Below are positions 42,843-54,015 of a DNA stretch of 64,000 bases, in pieces. Made by a program: the position numbers and the translations under genes. The notes beneath the pieces were generated by a model that had not been told where the DNA came from, searched no databases, and saw nothing but the letters and a program-made list of their open reading frames with translations. Every line of letters starts with the position of its first letter. Positions within the stretch are counted from its first letter, which is position 1. Location of the stretch: assembly GCA_033032865.1 (NCBI GenBank), contig JAWHQI010000099.1:7414501-7478500 (forward strand), given 5' to 3'. The DNA comes from Dactylorhiza incarnata (lineage: Eukaryota > Streptophyta > Magnoliopsida > Asparagales > Orchidaceae).

Positions 42843-44373
42843 GGGATCTCTAATGGTCCAATCTATAGGATTTGACATTTAAATTATATTAGCACGTCAA
42901 AATATTTAATTTTCACATCAGAAACTTTGGAGTAATTTATGAAATTGGAATATGTTTTCATCTACTTTCTTCTCCTTTTTGGATGGGACTGAAATATTTC
43001 TAGAGCGGGAGATTTTTGGGCCCGGGTTTCATTCCGAGATCTTCGAGATCGCCATTTTTTTGCCATGTGTAATGGTAAATGATGGAGATCAAAAATAAAA
43101 TATCGCAGAGGAATGGTGAATCCGTTTCTATCCCCCGCAGAGATCGAAAATGATCTACATGGAGATCTTCCCGGAGTGCGGGATACGGAAGCAAATATTT
43201 TGGAGATTGAGGATAAAGTGTAATTACTTGAATAGCAGTGCATTTTTTAAATTAGATTATAATATATGTTTAGTCATTAGATTAAAGCTCCGTTAGTTTC
43301 GGGCTTTCGGTTGTTGCTAATAAAAATGTTGTTAGAAATGAAGTTTGAAAAAAATGTTGTTTTTGAAAAATTGAGTTTGCAGTAAAAATTTGTGTAAAAT
43401 AGAGTTTGCAGAACTGTTTGAAAAGTAAGGCATAAAAATGGTTGGATAAAAACAGAGTTCTGCAAATTATATAATTTCCAAATGCAAAACCACAACTGTT
43501 TGACTAGATAAAATAAAATAACATATTTTTAAGTTATTATAAGATACTACAATCTTTCTCGGTACTTTCCTATTGCAGGTCCACGACTTGAAAATCGTGC
43601 GTGTATCACCTATAAAATTGAACACATAAATATTTTAGATTCATTATTGTGAATAGAAGTTATAATAAACAATTAATAATTAATATTACCTTCTAACTTC
43701 ATGCAATTGTTGTGATATAGACTCACACATCGCAATCATCTCGTCTACACCTTCACCTGTGTATCAGTGCATGTATTTTGATGTCCTTGTGCGTCATGTT
43801 GCTCCGGGTCGACAAAATCATCATCATCAACATTCACCAAAATTAGGATCTGTGCATGAAGGATGTCTACGAATCCATTGTCAGCATCACAATATCAACA
43901 TATTTTGCAAAACAACATAGATGCATGCCCTTCAAAATTGCCCATTTTTTCCACACACTGGACATTATTTCTATCACACTTCACAGTGATGAGTGTGTTT
44001 GATTAAAGATTTCTCTTTGTCCTCCGACTAGACGAGTGTCGTGAGCCAAATCTAGAAGATGGTACTGAGTTTCTGGATATGGTTACAATTAACCACGTTG
44101 GAGTGGATAATCAGCGTCGACTAAGTATTATTTTCCTGCACTTAGAGTATTTGATGTACACTGCATTTTTTATAAGTAAAAGGTGTTGGAAGTTTCCCGT
44201 AAGTTGGACTCGATTCATCGAGACGTCTCGGTGAAGTCATACGCGAATATTTGAGCCTATTCGGACTCTCACGAGCGTGCGTTAGTTCAGTCGCACGAAT
44301 GGTCGAAGCCTGTGATAGGTGGGTCAGACCGTCTCATAAATTCAGTCGCGAACTCGGTCTCACCCTAGACACC
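42843..44373. other. Unassigned 1.5 kb
   Basis: 42960-43210 has a GC-richer patch ('tttgggcccgggtttcattcc') resembling common plant repeats. 43290-43510 has an internally repetitive 'gttgttttgaaaaa..gagtttgcag' stretch that may be a decayed MITE. No gene is supportable. Confidence 0.3.
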
Positions 44374-45040
44374 ATGTTGGCATAATTTATAAATCCAATT
44401 TATTCATGGATTTCATTTTTGTATTTATGGGAGTATTAATGAATTCATTGAATTCATATTTTGTAACTCCCATAACTGGCCCTCCCTATTAAGGGTGCAA
44501 ATGGGATTATGCCATATACGGGTTTTCATTTTGCATAGGTGAACTAGGGCTGAAAAAACTGTGTTCTTCTACTCTCCTTTTTGGGTAACTGTCGAAAAAT
44601 TTTCTCCTTTTCCTCTTGGTTCGCCGGCAGCGGCGTTGGATTTTTCGCCCTCTCTGGGATTGAGAAGCCAAGCGCCGACCTTGATTTCCTGGAGAAAATA
44701 GAGTGAAACTACTGCTCATCATCTTCCTTGTCTGGACTGCCGCAAGGATTGGCGCTACGTCTCTAGGTTTCCATCGTCGGCCAAGACGTTGTCGCTCCTC
44801 CTTCTGACACTAACGACCTAAGTCAAGGAGGAGAACGTGATCTGCAACCCTTCTTCCTCGATCGAGCTAGCTCGGATCTGCATCACTTTTTGATTGCGCC
44901 AGAAATTAAGATCCCTATCTGCAAGCCGATCTAGATCCCTGCTCCTCCGTTTATTCTCAGATCTGGAAGAGATCGACACTAGTCGGTTTATCCTAGAAGG
45001 ATTGAAGCAAATTTATAGTGCTTCTTGATTCTTAACTTCA
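44374..45040 (+). mobile_element. Possible LTR fragment beginning TGTTGGCATAATT
   Basis: It starts with a TGTTGG end and continues with AT-rich U3-like sequence, then a pyrimidine-rich, gene-like leader. I could not find the matching end, a PBS or a second copy. The preceding 150 bp (44200-44360) contain 'catcgagacgtctcgg', another TCGA/CTCG dyad. Confidence 0.3.
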
Positions 45041-45259
45041 GAAGGACGTATGACTCATGCTTCTCTTGAGAAGACCAGAACAGTGAATGTCCATCAACTC
45101 TGCTGAGGGATTCTCCGTATTCTGTATTTACTGAAGTGGGTCTCCATAATAAACTCCAGTTATATTTAGAAATTAATATATATTAGTTGAGGTTTACGCT
45201 TTGAAATCTACAGATCATATTGATGTTGCTTATCAAACATATATGCTTAAAAGAATGGG

Positions 45260-46631
45260 TAGCCACAAATAAGAGTAAATATCCTGGAAAGGGGGGATTT
45301 GGGCTTCAGCCCATTGTATTCTCTAGTACCGCTGCGAGCCCTTCGCCGGGTAGCCCTCGGGAAGTCCAGGATTCACCCTAAACTTCTAAGTATAACTAAA
45401 CGATAGACAAGAGTAGCCTAAGTAGGAGAATTTGATAATGCAAACCCCGTCCCAAATTTGGGACGGAATGGTACAAGGCTAGAAAGTCCTGCGAGCGGTA
45501 GGCTCGGTATTATTTAAGGAAGGATGGGTTAAGTCCTGCGAGCGGTAGACTTGGTATTATATAAGGAAGGATGGGTTATGTTCTGCGAACGGTAGGCTCG
45601 GTATTATATAAGGAAGGAGGGGTTATGTCCTGCGAGCGGTAGACTCGGTATTATATAAGGAAAGAAGAGTTAAGTCCTGGGAGCGGTAGGCTCGGTATTA
45701 TATAAGGAAGGACGGGTTAAGTCCTGCGAGCGGTAGGCTCGATATTTTATAAGGGAGGACGGGTTAAGTCCAGCGAGCGGTAAGCTCGGTATTATATAAG
45801 AAAGGACTGGTGTCCTGCGAGCTGAGGGCTCGGTGTTTCACTTAGAGGCATTGTTGTATCAAGCAGTATGAGTATACCACGTGTGTTCTTAGGGGCGTAC
45901 AAGAGGTCTAGGCTGGGAGACGTGTGACATAAGCCTAGAAGTGGGCAAGCCCGATCCACTGCACTGTTTGCCTCAACCTGGTACCTGAGTTGTCATACTC
46001 GAATAGAGGGAACTAAAAACGTATGTACAGAGTCGGGTGGGTGAGTTGCATCATTACATTGCAAAGCATAACATAGCATCATTGCATAAATAAGACATCA
46101 TCATATAAATTAGTATGAGCTCTTTTATACGATGAGTTTACCTTGGTGTCAGATCCCTTAACTTATAGGTTTGTATGAGCATTCCCATAAGTTAAGGTTA
46201 TTTTTGTAGCTACTTTTCCTTATTACTATATCTGCTCCTTTTTTACTGTGTTTATTTAAAGCTGATATACCATATTTGTGCTAGCTTAGAATCATTTACA
46301 ATACGTGTTTAGTACATATGTCTTGCTAGACTAGTCACTTGTCACCTGCTTGTTTTTACCCTTTGTTGTCCTCCACTTCGTCCTTCCGCACGGTGCCTAG
46401 GAGTCGGAGGGGGAGACGGGGACAAAACTGGCTTAGTCTTTATGACTAACGGTTGGTTGTGACCGTAGGATTCCAAGGAGCTAGAGCAGCAGTACGACTA
46501 GCAGGACGTGATGACAAGACTTGAGGAGCAGTTTTCGCGCAGCACCGCTATTTAATGACAGATTGACAAGAGTTCGATAGCTTCCGCATAGAAGTATAGT
46601 GAGAGAGTTATTTTATTTTATTTTGGACATG
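45260..46631 (+). repeat. LTR-derived repeat 'Z', copy 2, left part
   Basis: Colinear with 1-1598. It contains a 47-bp tandem array near its left end, then the shared 'cttataggtttgtatgagca' motif, 'ggagtcggagggggag' and 'cttagtctttatgact'. It is interrupted at 46631 by the Athila-like element and resumes at 53743. The left end is not resolved. Confidence 0.5.
45486..45850. repeat. 47-bp tandem repeat, about eight copies
   Basis: Units start 'gtcctgcgagcggtaggctc' at about 45486, 45533, 45580, 45627, 45674, 45721, 45768 and 45812. Each has 'ggtattatataaggaagga'. It is not present in copy 1 of repeat Z, which has a different array (72 bp). Confidence 0.9.
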
Positions 46632-48040
46632 TGATGCGTGTCGGCAAGTGCACCGGTCGCTGTCAAGTAATAAATGTGGAGAATGGAATCCCCGGATGTC
46701 GGTCTCTTGAGGAATGCAGGTTGGGTGATCGAATCGCGTAGTGTGACTATTGTTACACAAGCGTTAACAAACACAAAAAGGGGGCTTTGGTTGGTTTTTC
46801 CTACTCTTAACAACAGTAAAAGAATTGCGGGTCGAAAACACCGCTTCGCAAGGTGAGATGGATGCGACGGCCGCAATGCCGTGCTTCGAGAGGCGGATGG
46901 AGCGTGCTCAAGTGCGAGAAGGTGAGGGTCGCAAACACCTCTTCACAAACGCCGTTAGCTCTTGCTAACGCTGATCGAACACCTTGTGTGCGTGAGTGAG
47001 TGGAAACGAAGTGATTCACAAGCAAGCAATGATGAAGTGCAAAGAAACATTCATTTCAAATAAACCAAACATCATACTATTCAGGTTTACAAGATTCAAC
47101 GATTACAACGAAGGAAAGAAGGAAGAGATAACCGATGGGTGAAGACTAGCGGTCGTTCACGGCCGGAATGGTAGGTTGTCGGGCTACCTCCGGACTCGGG
47201 CGGACAATGCTTCCGGCGTAGAGAAACTGTCACGATTTCTCTACGTAGTTCCGTCGTCTTCTTCCTCAGATTTACTCTTCTTCTCGCCGGACTGGAATGG
47301 AAAACAGTTGCTTGAGGGCTTGCGGATGGTGGAGAACGCTCCCGGACAATGGAGAAAAGCTTGGAATGGTTGGAGAAGACTTCCCCTTGCGTAGGAGATG
47401 AAGTGGAGGTGTCCAAGAAGGGTAGTCGGCGACGTACGGACTGGGAAATCCGCTCCCGGCGGCTCGATCTGACCTAAAAGCGGAACAGGCTTATATATAG
47501 GCGCTGAAATGAATACTGCGCACGGTCATTGGCGCACGACCAGTGGTCGTGCGCACTGGAATTCTGCGATCGTGCGCGCTGCCTGGGCGGAGCCCTGCGA
47601 GGAAAGAAAATTATAAAATACATGTTCGCACGACCAGTGGCGCACGACCAGTGGTCGTACGCACTATCGTAAGTGGTCGTGCGATAAGCCAGACAGAACT
47701 CATAAAAAGGGAGTTAAGTGCGCACGATTAGTGGCGCACGACCAGTGGTCGTGCGCAATAGAACCAGTGATCGTGCGCAGTGTTCCTGTACAGAATTGTA
47801 CCGGGAACACCTGCACGACACCTGTTCCAGCATACAACACCGGTCTAGCCACTGAAAGTGGAACTTAACAGCACATGAAAACTAATAACGAAGTTAAGCA
47901 CGAAATCACACCAAAATGGGCCAAACGTGCACCTAGCATAGAATGATCAATATGAACTATAACAGGGCTAAAGTGCGGTGAAATGACTAAATAAACGGCC
48001 CAGATGAGTCCATAAAAGTGTATATGATCAGGACTCATCA
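46632..48040 (-). repeat. 3' LTR of the Athila-like element
   Basis: 1,409 bp. It contains dyads built on GCGCACGACCA/TGGTCGTGCGC (47530-47770) and a minus-strand TATA-like motif (ctatatataa, 47491-47500). Two tandem copies of the 14-bp 'ggcgcacgaccagt' unit lie near 47633-47660. Confidence 0.9.
47491..47500 (-). promoter_or_regulatory. Putative TATA box of the Athila-like LTR
   Basis: The minus strand reads CTATATATAA, located just downstream (in the element's sense) of the GCGCACGACCA dyad cluster. The same motif occurs in the other LTR at about 53137. Confidence 0.5.
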
Positions 48041-49827
48041 CACCCCCAGACTTACCTGTTTGCGCTTCCCGAGCAAACGAATCCCTTGGAGTGTGAAAAC
48101 GGTAGTTAACATAGAAAATTACACAGAGGAGTACGGTGCGAAGTAACATACGCATGCGAGTAGAAATTCTAGTAACAAGAGATTCTAACTATGCTAACTA
48201 GTTTACGAAAGTATTAAAGCGTAACTAGAGATTTATCAAAACTCAGTTGGTGAATGATGAAGAATTCGAACGATCATGCCCGGTGTGAAAGTAACAAGAC
48301 GCTAAGGCGGGTGTTGCACAAGGTCGGGGTTTAGGAATAACTCCGCTGAAATCCATCAACGTCGTGAACCATACGCTCGCCCGGTCACACTCTCTCCACG
48401 ACGTTAGCAAACTCATAAGTCAAATCAATAGGGCTTTTAGGAGTATAATGGGGTTTAGGCTGCGGTATGATATTCAAATTTAAACACGATGGCTACGCAA
48501 CCCAAGTGAGCTAACGGAACGCTGCACCACACAGAACCAAAAACAACGCTTGTGTGACACACCCCCAGACTTATCATGAAAACTAGGTGTGCACACGGCC
48601 TACTTCACAATCACCAACAAATTTTCTATTTAGCTCGAGAGGATTTCTTTTCAATATACTTTTTTCAGATTTTTTTCTTCTTTTTTACAAAATACTTTTC
48701 TTTTACTTATTCCCCAGTTGGTACAATTTCAGCGAAATGGCGTTAATTTCCCCTTCTCATCACAACGATTCCATACATCACACCAAATGTAGAAAATGAG
48801 TGCAGATAACATCTATTTGGTTGCGACAGTGGGATAAGCTTCGGGCTTTGGTGGATGAGGAGGAGCTGATCAAAGGAGTGGTAGGCACAAATTTGGCATG
48901 CAAAGGTGAGCGAAAAGGACAGGGAATGACAAGGCTCAAACTAGCCAAAAGGTGGCCTACATCACGTTTAACTCGACGAATCGCTCTCGCCCATGCTTCG
49001 AGAGTCGCTTGGGGCAAGTTCTTAGCCCACGAGAAAGATAAACCTTCCTCCCGACTCGAGCAACACACGACTAGTGCTCGTACACACACAACACCGGGTT
49101 ATCGTCAATTTCATTCACATTCACCACTTGAGTATCATAAATCTAAATCTACGCAAAAATACTAAACATAAATTAGATGCATAAAGATAATCTAGTTTTA
49201 CTCGAATTCTACCATAGCATGCGAAGTGACTAGAACACTACACGAGTCATCATCGCGCTCCTAATAGTAATTCCTACGTTAACATCCTATTTCACATTCC
49301 AACCAAAACAGGTCTTTCGGAAACAGACAAATAGGTAAGCGCGCACTCATGTGGGTGAAGTGGTGCGAGAAGCATGAAAATGATAATGATGAAAATAAAT
49401 AATACACAAACTTCTAATATGCAGTGCAACTCGTGCAAAGTGGATGACAACATACTCTCCCCCAGACTTAGTCTAAACAATACATCACAGAAATTGGAAG
49501 CTAAGGAGGGGAAGAAGTGTTACCCAATGCTCAGAATTGAGCATACCAGACGATTGGCGTTCAAGATCAAGCTTAGTCCGCAGCGTCCGCACCAAAGAAC
49601 ACAAGACACCTGCAAGCACAAAACTAAAAACAGCAAAAAGCAAATATAAAAACTGAACTAAGCATGTTAGAAAAGAAATAAAATCAGGAAATCTGGGTTG
49701 TCTCCCAGTAGCGCTTTTATTTAATGTCCTTAAGCTGGACCAAATACCTGTATTAACATTGTTTATATAGTGCAGGAATTACATAAAAGAAGTTCACAAG
49801 CAGTTTCACAAACTCAGATCACACAAA
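48041..49827 (-). other. Non-coding 3' internal region of the Athila-like element
   Basis: On the minus strand it starts after the protease frame with a conserved-looking 'gtagcgctttatttaatgtcc' section and ends in a PPT ('taagtctgggggtg') beside the 3' LTR. A second 'cccccagactta' occurs at 48562-48573 and a third at 49462-49472, so PPT-like tracts are repeated. No RT or integrase motif is present in any frame. Confidence 0.6.
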
Positions 49828-50931
49828 TCAGCTATAAGCGCTCTTATGGTGCGCGTCTCCCGTAGCGCGTAGGCGGGAGGTGAGGGCTTTAGGGCCAACA
49901 CTGGTGTCACCCAGTATTCCCCTAACCTCCGCCCTCTTGCCACGGAGAGCGGCAGCGCGAGCGTCGTGCAGAAGTTTCTCCTGTTTAAGTTTCGTGACAG
50001 TCGGGGACTGCCACCGTTGAAAGTTTTCAGATTTTTCCGCCTTGGTGGCGGGTGGCGTCACTTCCGTCATCGCGGTGACTACCGGATCGGCCCAGGAGAT
50101 GGAGCGCTTAAATTGTTTATTACAGGAATCAAAACAAGAAGATAATGGGACATTGTCCCGAACTAAATTCAAGTCAACGTTTTTCGAAATGCAGTCTTCT
50201 TCCGTCTCGGAACCAAATTCTCTCCGAAGATCAACTTCTTCTTCCTCACTAGACAGGTGCTCCTCCTTTTCTCCTTCAATTGATTCTTTAACTTCTTCAT
50301 GTCCTGCACAGCTCAAAGATTCATCAAAAATAAAAAGAGGGGGAGGAGTGGATGTTTCAGTTGTAGCTTCGGGGCAAGTGGGCTGCGGCACCTTATTGGG
50401 TAGGAAGACACACCCCGTAGCGAAATCAAGGGTGGCACCGCTCTCTTTCAAGAACGGCACACCCAAGATAGGGATAGAGTGATTTTCCTGAGGGCCCAAC
50501 ACCTGAAAATCAGCAACCACAATCGTCCCCTCAACTATCACATCTACATTTTTCACTTCCCCCTCAGATTGTATAACAGTCCCATTAGCAAGCATAAGGG
50601 ATTTCCTTTCCTCCGTGTTCATCTCAAGTTGTAGTTTAGCAACATCTTGCAATGCAATGACGTTGCGGGAGGAACCAAAATCGCATAGAGCTTTCGTTTC
50701 AATATTGTTGATGGAACAGGAAATCACCAACTCACTTGGATCAGCCTCTACCACATCACCAAGACTCTTCCCCTGATCTATTGGGTTCTTTTCCGTGTTG
50801 CTAGGAAGGGTCCCCTGCGACCGATCGGTTAGCACTTGGGCCAATTGGCCCAGCTGCGTTTCCAAGTTTCGCATGGATGCGGTTTGGTTCACCATATTCG
50901 AGGTAGCCGCTTGCATGAATTTCTCCATCAT
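49828..50931 (-). CDS. Gag C-terminus and aspartic-protease-like ORF of the Athila-like element
   Basis: 367 codons. The first residues (MMEKFMQAATSNMVNQ...LETQLGQLAQ) are a conserved coiled gag tail. A retropepsin-like domain follows: ALCDFGSSRNVIA at 81-93 and ILGVPFLKESGA further on. The catalytic triplet reads Asp-Phe-Gly instead of the usual Asp-(Ser/Thr/Leu)-Gly, so activity is doubtful. The acidic C-terminal part is unlike a protease. It overlaps the gag ORF by ATGA, and the frame difference is explained by one missing C in a C run at about 50957-50962. Confidence 0.75.
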   Translation of the reverse strand: MMEKFMQAATSNMVNQTASMRNLETQLGQLAQVLTDRSQGTLPSNTEKNPIDQGKSLGDVVEADPSELVISCSINNIETKALCDFGSSRNVIALQDVAKLQLEMNTEERKSLMLANGTVIQSEGEVKNVDVIVEGTIVVADFQVLGPQENHSIPILGVPFLKESGATLDFATGCVFLPNKVPQPTCPEATTETSTPPPLFIFDESLSCAGHEEVKESIEGEKEEHLSSEEEEVDLRREFGSETEEDCISKNVDLNLVRDNVPLSSCFDSCNKQFKRSISWADPVVTAMTEVTPPATKAEKSENFQRWQSPTVTKLKQEKLLHDARAAALRGKRAEVRGILGDTSVGPKALTSRLRATGDAHHKSAYS

Positions 50932-52157
50932 CTCCTCCAGATTACTCCTTTTTTGGGCAGGGGGGCTTGGTTATAATCCGGGTGTGGTGGCCTCGGTTGG
51001 CTCCCGGAGGCGTAAACATCGTTTTGATGCTGCCCCGGTGCCCATCGTTGGCCAGGCGTGTTTGGGTTCCACGAGAAGTTCGGGTGACTTCTCGCTCCCG
51101 GATTATAAGCATTATTAAAAGGCGCCCCCTTAGGCTGATTTCCTACATAATTAACAGATTCATTCAAGGTTAAGTGCGCGAAGTCACCTGCTACGTTGTT
51201 CCCTGAACATTCATACGCGTGGTGGCCTCCGCCTCCACATCCTTCGCAAGTAATGACAGCAGCAGGCGCGGTAGTAGGAGGAAGTGAGTCAACCATAAAG
51301 AGACTACGGCCGCTTCTTGGAGCATTTCTCCCTGCAGTCCAGAATGTACTGTGGGAGGCGGTGTCGCGCAGAATCCGAAGGGCCTCCTCTGGAGTGTGGT
51401 TCCTTAAAGTACCACCTGCCGCAGCATCGATCATTGCCCTGTAGTTGGGCTCGATCGCAAAGTAAAATGTTTCGACCACATTCCACGGTTGAAGCTCGTG
51501 GTTCGGACAACGACGGAGAAGATCGCTAAGGCGCTCCCACGCCTCAGCAAGGGTCTCCTGGTCAAGTTGGCGAAAGGTGGCGATCTCCCGCCGCAAGCTC
51601 ACGATCTTATCCACAGGGTGGAATTTAGCAAGGAACTTGGATGCGAGGGCATCCCAAGTCGCAGCAGTCCCGGGCGGAATGGAGTGGAGCCACACCTTGG
51701 CTTTGTCGCTGAGTGAGAAGGGAAACAGTCTAAGCTTGACCGTGTCGTCAGTAATCCCTGCATAGCGGAAGGTTCCGCAAATATCAGAAAACTCCGCCAG
51801 ATGCAGATGCGGATCTTCGCTGGCCAACCCAGAGAACTGAGCGTTGTTCCGGATGATGTTCAAGATCGCAGGTTTGATCTCGAACTGATTGTTCATAATA
51901 TTGGGCCCAAACCCAGGATACACACTCCCAGCAGTTGGAGTGGTGTAGTCTCTCATCGTGCGGGGTCGAGGCCTAACCGCCTCCTGCTCATCTCCAGGCT
52001 GGTGTTGCCCCTCGTTGGGCACTCTCGCATTAACATCATTTGGGTCTACCTGATCACCCATTGCCGCTTGTACGGCAGCAACGCGCCTTCGCGCGCGAGC
52101 GGTCCGTTCAATTTCCGGATCAAAGGGTACGAGTTCCTCTGCGGCTTGTCTCTGCAT
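50928..52157 (-). CDS. Gag protein of the Athila-like element
   Basis: 409 codons from ATG at 52157, 116 bp after the LTR. A retrotransposon gag core occupies about residues 118-270 (DPHLHLAEFSDICGTF, LRLFPFSLSDKAKVWLHSIP, FLAKFHP). A zinc knuckle CEGCGGGGHHAYEC lies at 304-317. Gag proteins form the virus-like particle that packages element RNA. The frame ends 4 nt into the next ORF, after the probable 1-nt deletion that separates it from the protease. No nonsense codon lies before that, consistent with the young LTRs. Confidence 0.85.
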   Translation of the reverse strand: MQRQAAEELVPFDPEIERTARARRRVAAVQAAMGDQVDPNDVNARVPNEGQHQPGDEQEAVRPRPRTMRDYTTPTAGSVYPGFGPNIMNNQFEIKPAILNIIRNNAQFSGLASEDPHLHLAEFSDICGTFRYAGITDDTVKLRLFPFSLSDKAKVWLHSIPPGTAATWDALASKFLAKFHPVDKIVSLRREIATFRQLDQETLAEAWERLSDLLRRCPNHELQPWNVVETFYFAIEPNYRAMIDAAAGGTLRNHTPEEALRILRDTASHSTFWTAGRNAPRSGRSLFMVDSLPPTTAPAAVITCEGCGGGGHHAYECSGNNVAGDFAHLTLNESVNYVGNQPKGAPFNNAYNPGARSHPNFSWNPNTPGQRWAPGQHQNDVYASGSQPRPPHPDYNQAPLPKKGVIWRR

Positions 52158-52253
52158 GCACGATCACAAACAAAAAGAAAAAACAAAGAAAATCAAAAAC
52201 AACTGCTCGTATAACGAGAGTCCCAACACAAGACGATACACGCCTGCATTCCC

Positions 52254-52271
52254 CGGCAACGGCGCCAAAAA
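52254..52271 (-). other. Primer-binding site of the Athila-like element (tRNA-Asp type)
   Basis: After the LTR, the minus strand reads 'agtt' then TTGGCGCCGTTGCCGGGG. This is the primer site I know from Athila/Tat-group elements. Confidence 0.75.
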
Positions 52272-52273
52272 CT

Positions 52274-53742
52274 TGATGCGTGTCGGCAAGTGCACCGGTC
52301 GCTGTCAAGTAATAAATGTGGAGAATGGAATCCCCGGATGTCGGTCTCTTGAGGAATGCAGGTTGGGTGATCGAATCGCGTAGTGTGACTATTGTTACAC
52401 AAGCGTTAACAAACACAAAAAGGGGGCTTTGGTTGGTTTTTCCTACTCTTAACAACAGTAAAAGAATTGCGGGTCGAAAACACCGCTTCGCAAGGTGAGA
52501 TGGATGCGACGGCCGCGATGCCGTGCTTCGAGAGGCGGATGGAGCGTGCTCAAGTGCGAGAAGGTGAGGGTCGCAAACACCTCTTCACAAATGCCGTTAG
52601 CTCTTGCTAACGCGGATCGAACACCTTGTGTGCGTGAGTGAGTGAGTGGAAACGAAGTGATTCACAAGCAAGCAATGATGAAGTGCAAAGAAACATTCAT
52701 TTCAAATAAACCAAACATCATACTATTCAGGTTTACAAGATTCAACGATTACAACGAAGGAAAGAAGGAAGAGATAACCGATGGGTGAAGACTAGCGGCC
52801 GTTCACGGCCGGAATGGTAGGTTGTCGGGCTACCTCCGGACTCGGGCGGACAATGCTTCCGGCGTAGAGAAACTGTCACGATTTCTCTACGTAGTTCCGT
52901 CGTCTTCTTCCTCAGATTTACTCTTCTTCTCGCCGGACTGGAATGGAAAACAGTTGCTTGAGGGCTTGCGGATGGTGGAGAACGCTCTCGGACAATGGAG
53001 AAAAGCTTGGAATGGTTGGAGAAGACTTCCCCTTGCGTAGGAGATGAAGTGGAGGTGTCCAAGAAGGGTAGTCGGCGACGTACGGACTGGGAAATCCGCT
53101 CCCGGCGGCTCGATCTGACCTAAAAGCGGAACAGGCTTATATATAGGCGCTGAAATGAATACTGCGCACGGTCATTGGCGCACGACCAGTGGTCGTGCGC
53201 ACTGGAATTCTGCGATCGTGCGCGCTGCCTGGGCGGAGCCCTGCGAGGAAAGAAAATTATAAAATACATGTTCGCACGACCAGTGGCGCACGACCAGTGG
53301 CGCACGACCAGTGGCGCACGACCGGTGGCGCACGACCAGTGGCGCACGACCAGTGGTCGTGCGCACTATCGTAAGTGGTCGTGCGATATGCCAGACAGAA
53401 CTCATAAAAAGGGCGTTAAGTGCGCACGATCAGTGGCGCACGACCAGTGGTCGTGCGCAATAGAACCAGTGATCGTGCGCAGTGTTCCTGTACAGAATTG
53501 TACCGGGAACACCTGCACGACACCTGTTCCAGCATACAACACCGGTCTAGCCACTGAAAGTGGAACTTAACAGCACATGAAAACTAATAACGAAGTTAAG
53601 CACGAAATCACACCAAAATGGGCCAAACGTGCACCTAGCATAGAATGATCAATATGAACTATAACAGGGCTAAAGTGCGGTGAAATGACTAAATAAACGG
53701 CCCAGATGAGTCCATAAAAGTGTATATGATCAGGACTCATCA
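52274..53742 (-). repeat. 5' LTR of the Athila-like element
   Basis: 1,469 bp. Relative to the other LTR it has four extra 14-bp 'ggcgcacgaccagt' units (53275-53355, six in total) and one extra GTGA. These account exactly for the 60-bp length difference. Confidence 0.9.
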
Positions 53743-54015
53743 ACATGTACCGGGCATAAGTCCTTACTCTCTTTCAATTATTGTACTCATTGTTGGACAT
53801 GTATTCATTTTAATATATAAGCAGATATGTTTGATTGTGGACTTGGTTTATTTTACTTAGTTTACTTCTTATCTCATGTTGGCCTGGTCGATCGTTCTTG
53901 CTGGCAGGATCAACGTCTTCCGGAGGCGGCTAACTTGTGTGTTAGTGTCACTGTAAGGCGGCGGTTCTGCGCATAAGATTCGAGAACTCTCCAGGTACGG
54001 GAGAGGAATCTAACA
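53743..54015 (+). repeat. LTR-derived repeat 'Z', copy 2, right part
   Basis: It continues the block interrupted at 46631, with 'ggcggctaacttgtgtgttag' and a terminal TAACA at 54015, the counterpart of 1495-1598. It abuts a copia pol fragment. Confidence 0.5.

Larger units (their letters stand above)
46632..53742 (-). mobile_element. Athila-like Ty3 element with gag-protease only, 7.1 kb, minus strand
   Basis: A perfect ACATG duplication flanks it (46627-46631 and 53743-53747). The LTRs (1,409 and 1,469 bp) begin TGATGCG and end GACTCATCA. The PBS is of the tRNA-Asp type used by Athila/Tat elements. Gag and a protease-like ORF are present, then 1.8 kb without RT, RNase H or integrase, then a PPT. 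It is therefore non-autonomous (a gag-only or LARD-type element). The LTRs differ by about nine substitutions plus 60 bp of tandem-repeat length change, making it the youngest insertion in the window. Confidence 0.9.

Noticed and set aside
46613..47731. ORFs shared between 46.6-47.7 kb and 52.1-53.4 kb suggesting a duplicated gene
   Set aside because: The duplication is the LTR pair of the Athila-like element. The ORFs are short, in several frames, and cross LTR borders.
48778..49165. Opposed ORFs of 103 and 121 codons in the Athila-like interior as a possible captured gene
   Set aside because: No motif, no splice structure, and the region sits in the non-coding interval expected of gag-only elements. 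Kept as non-coding.
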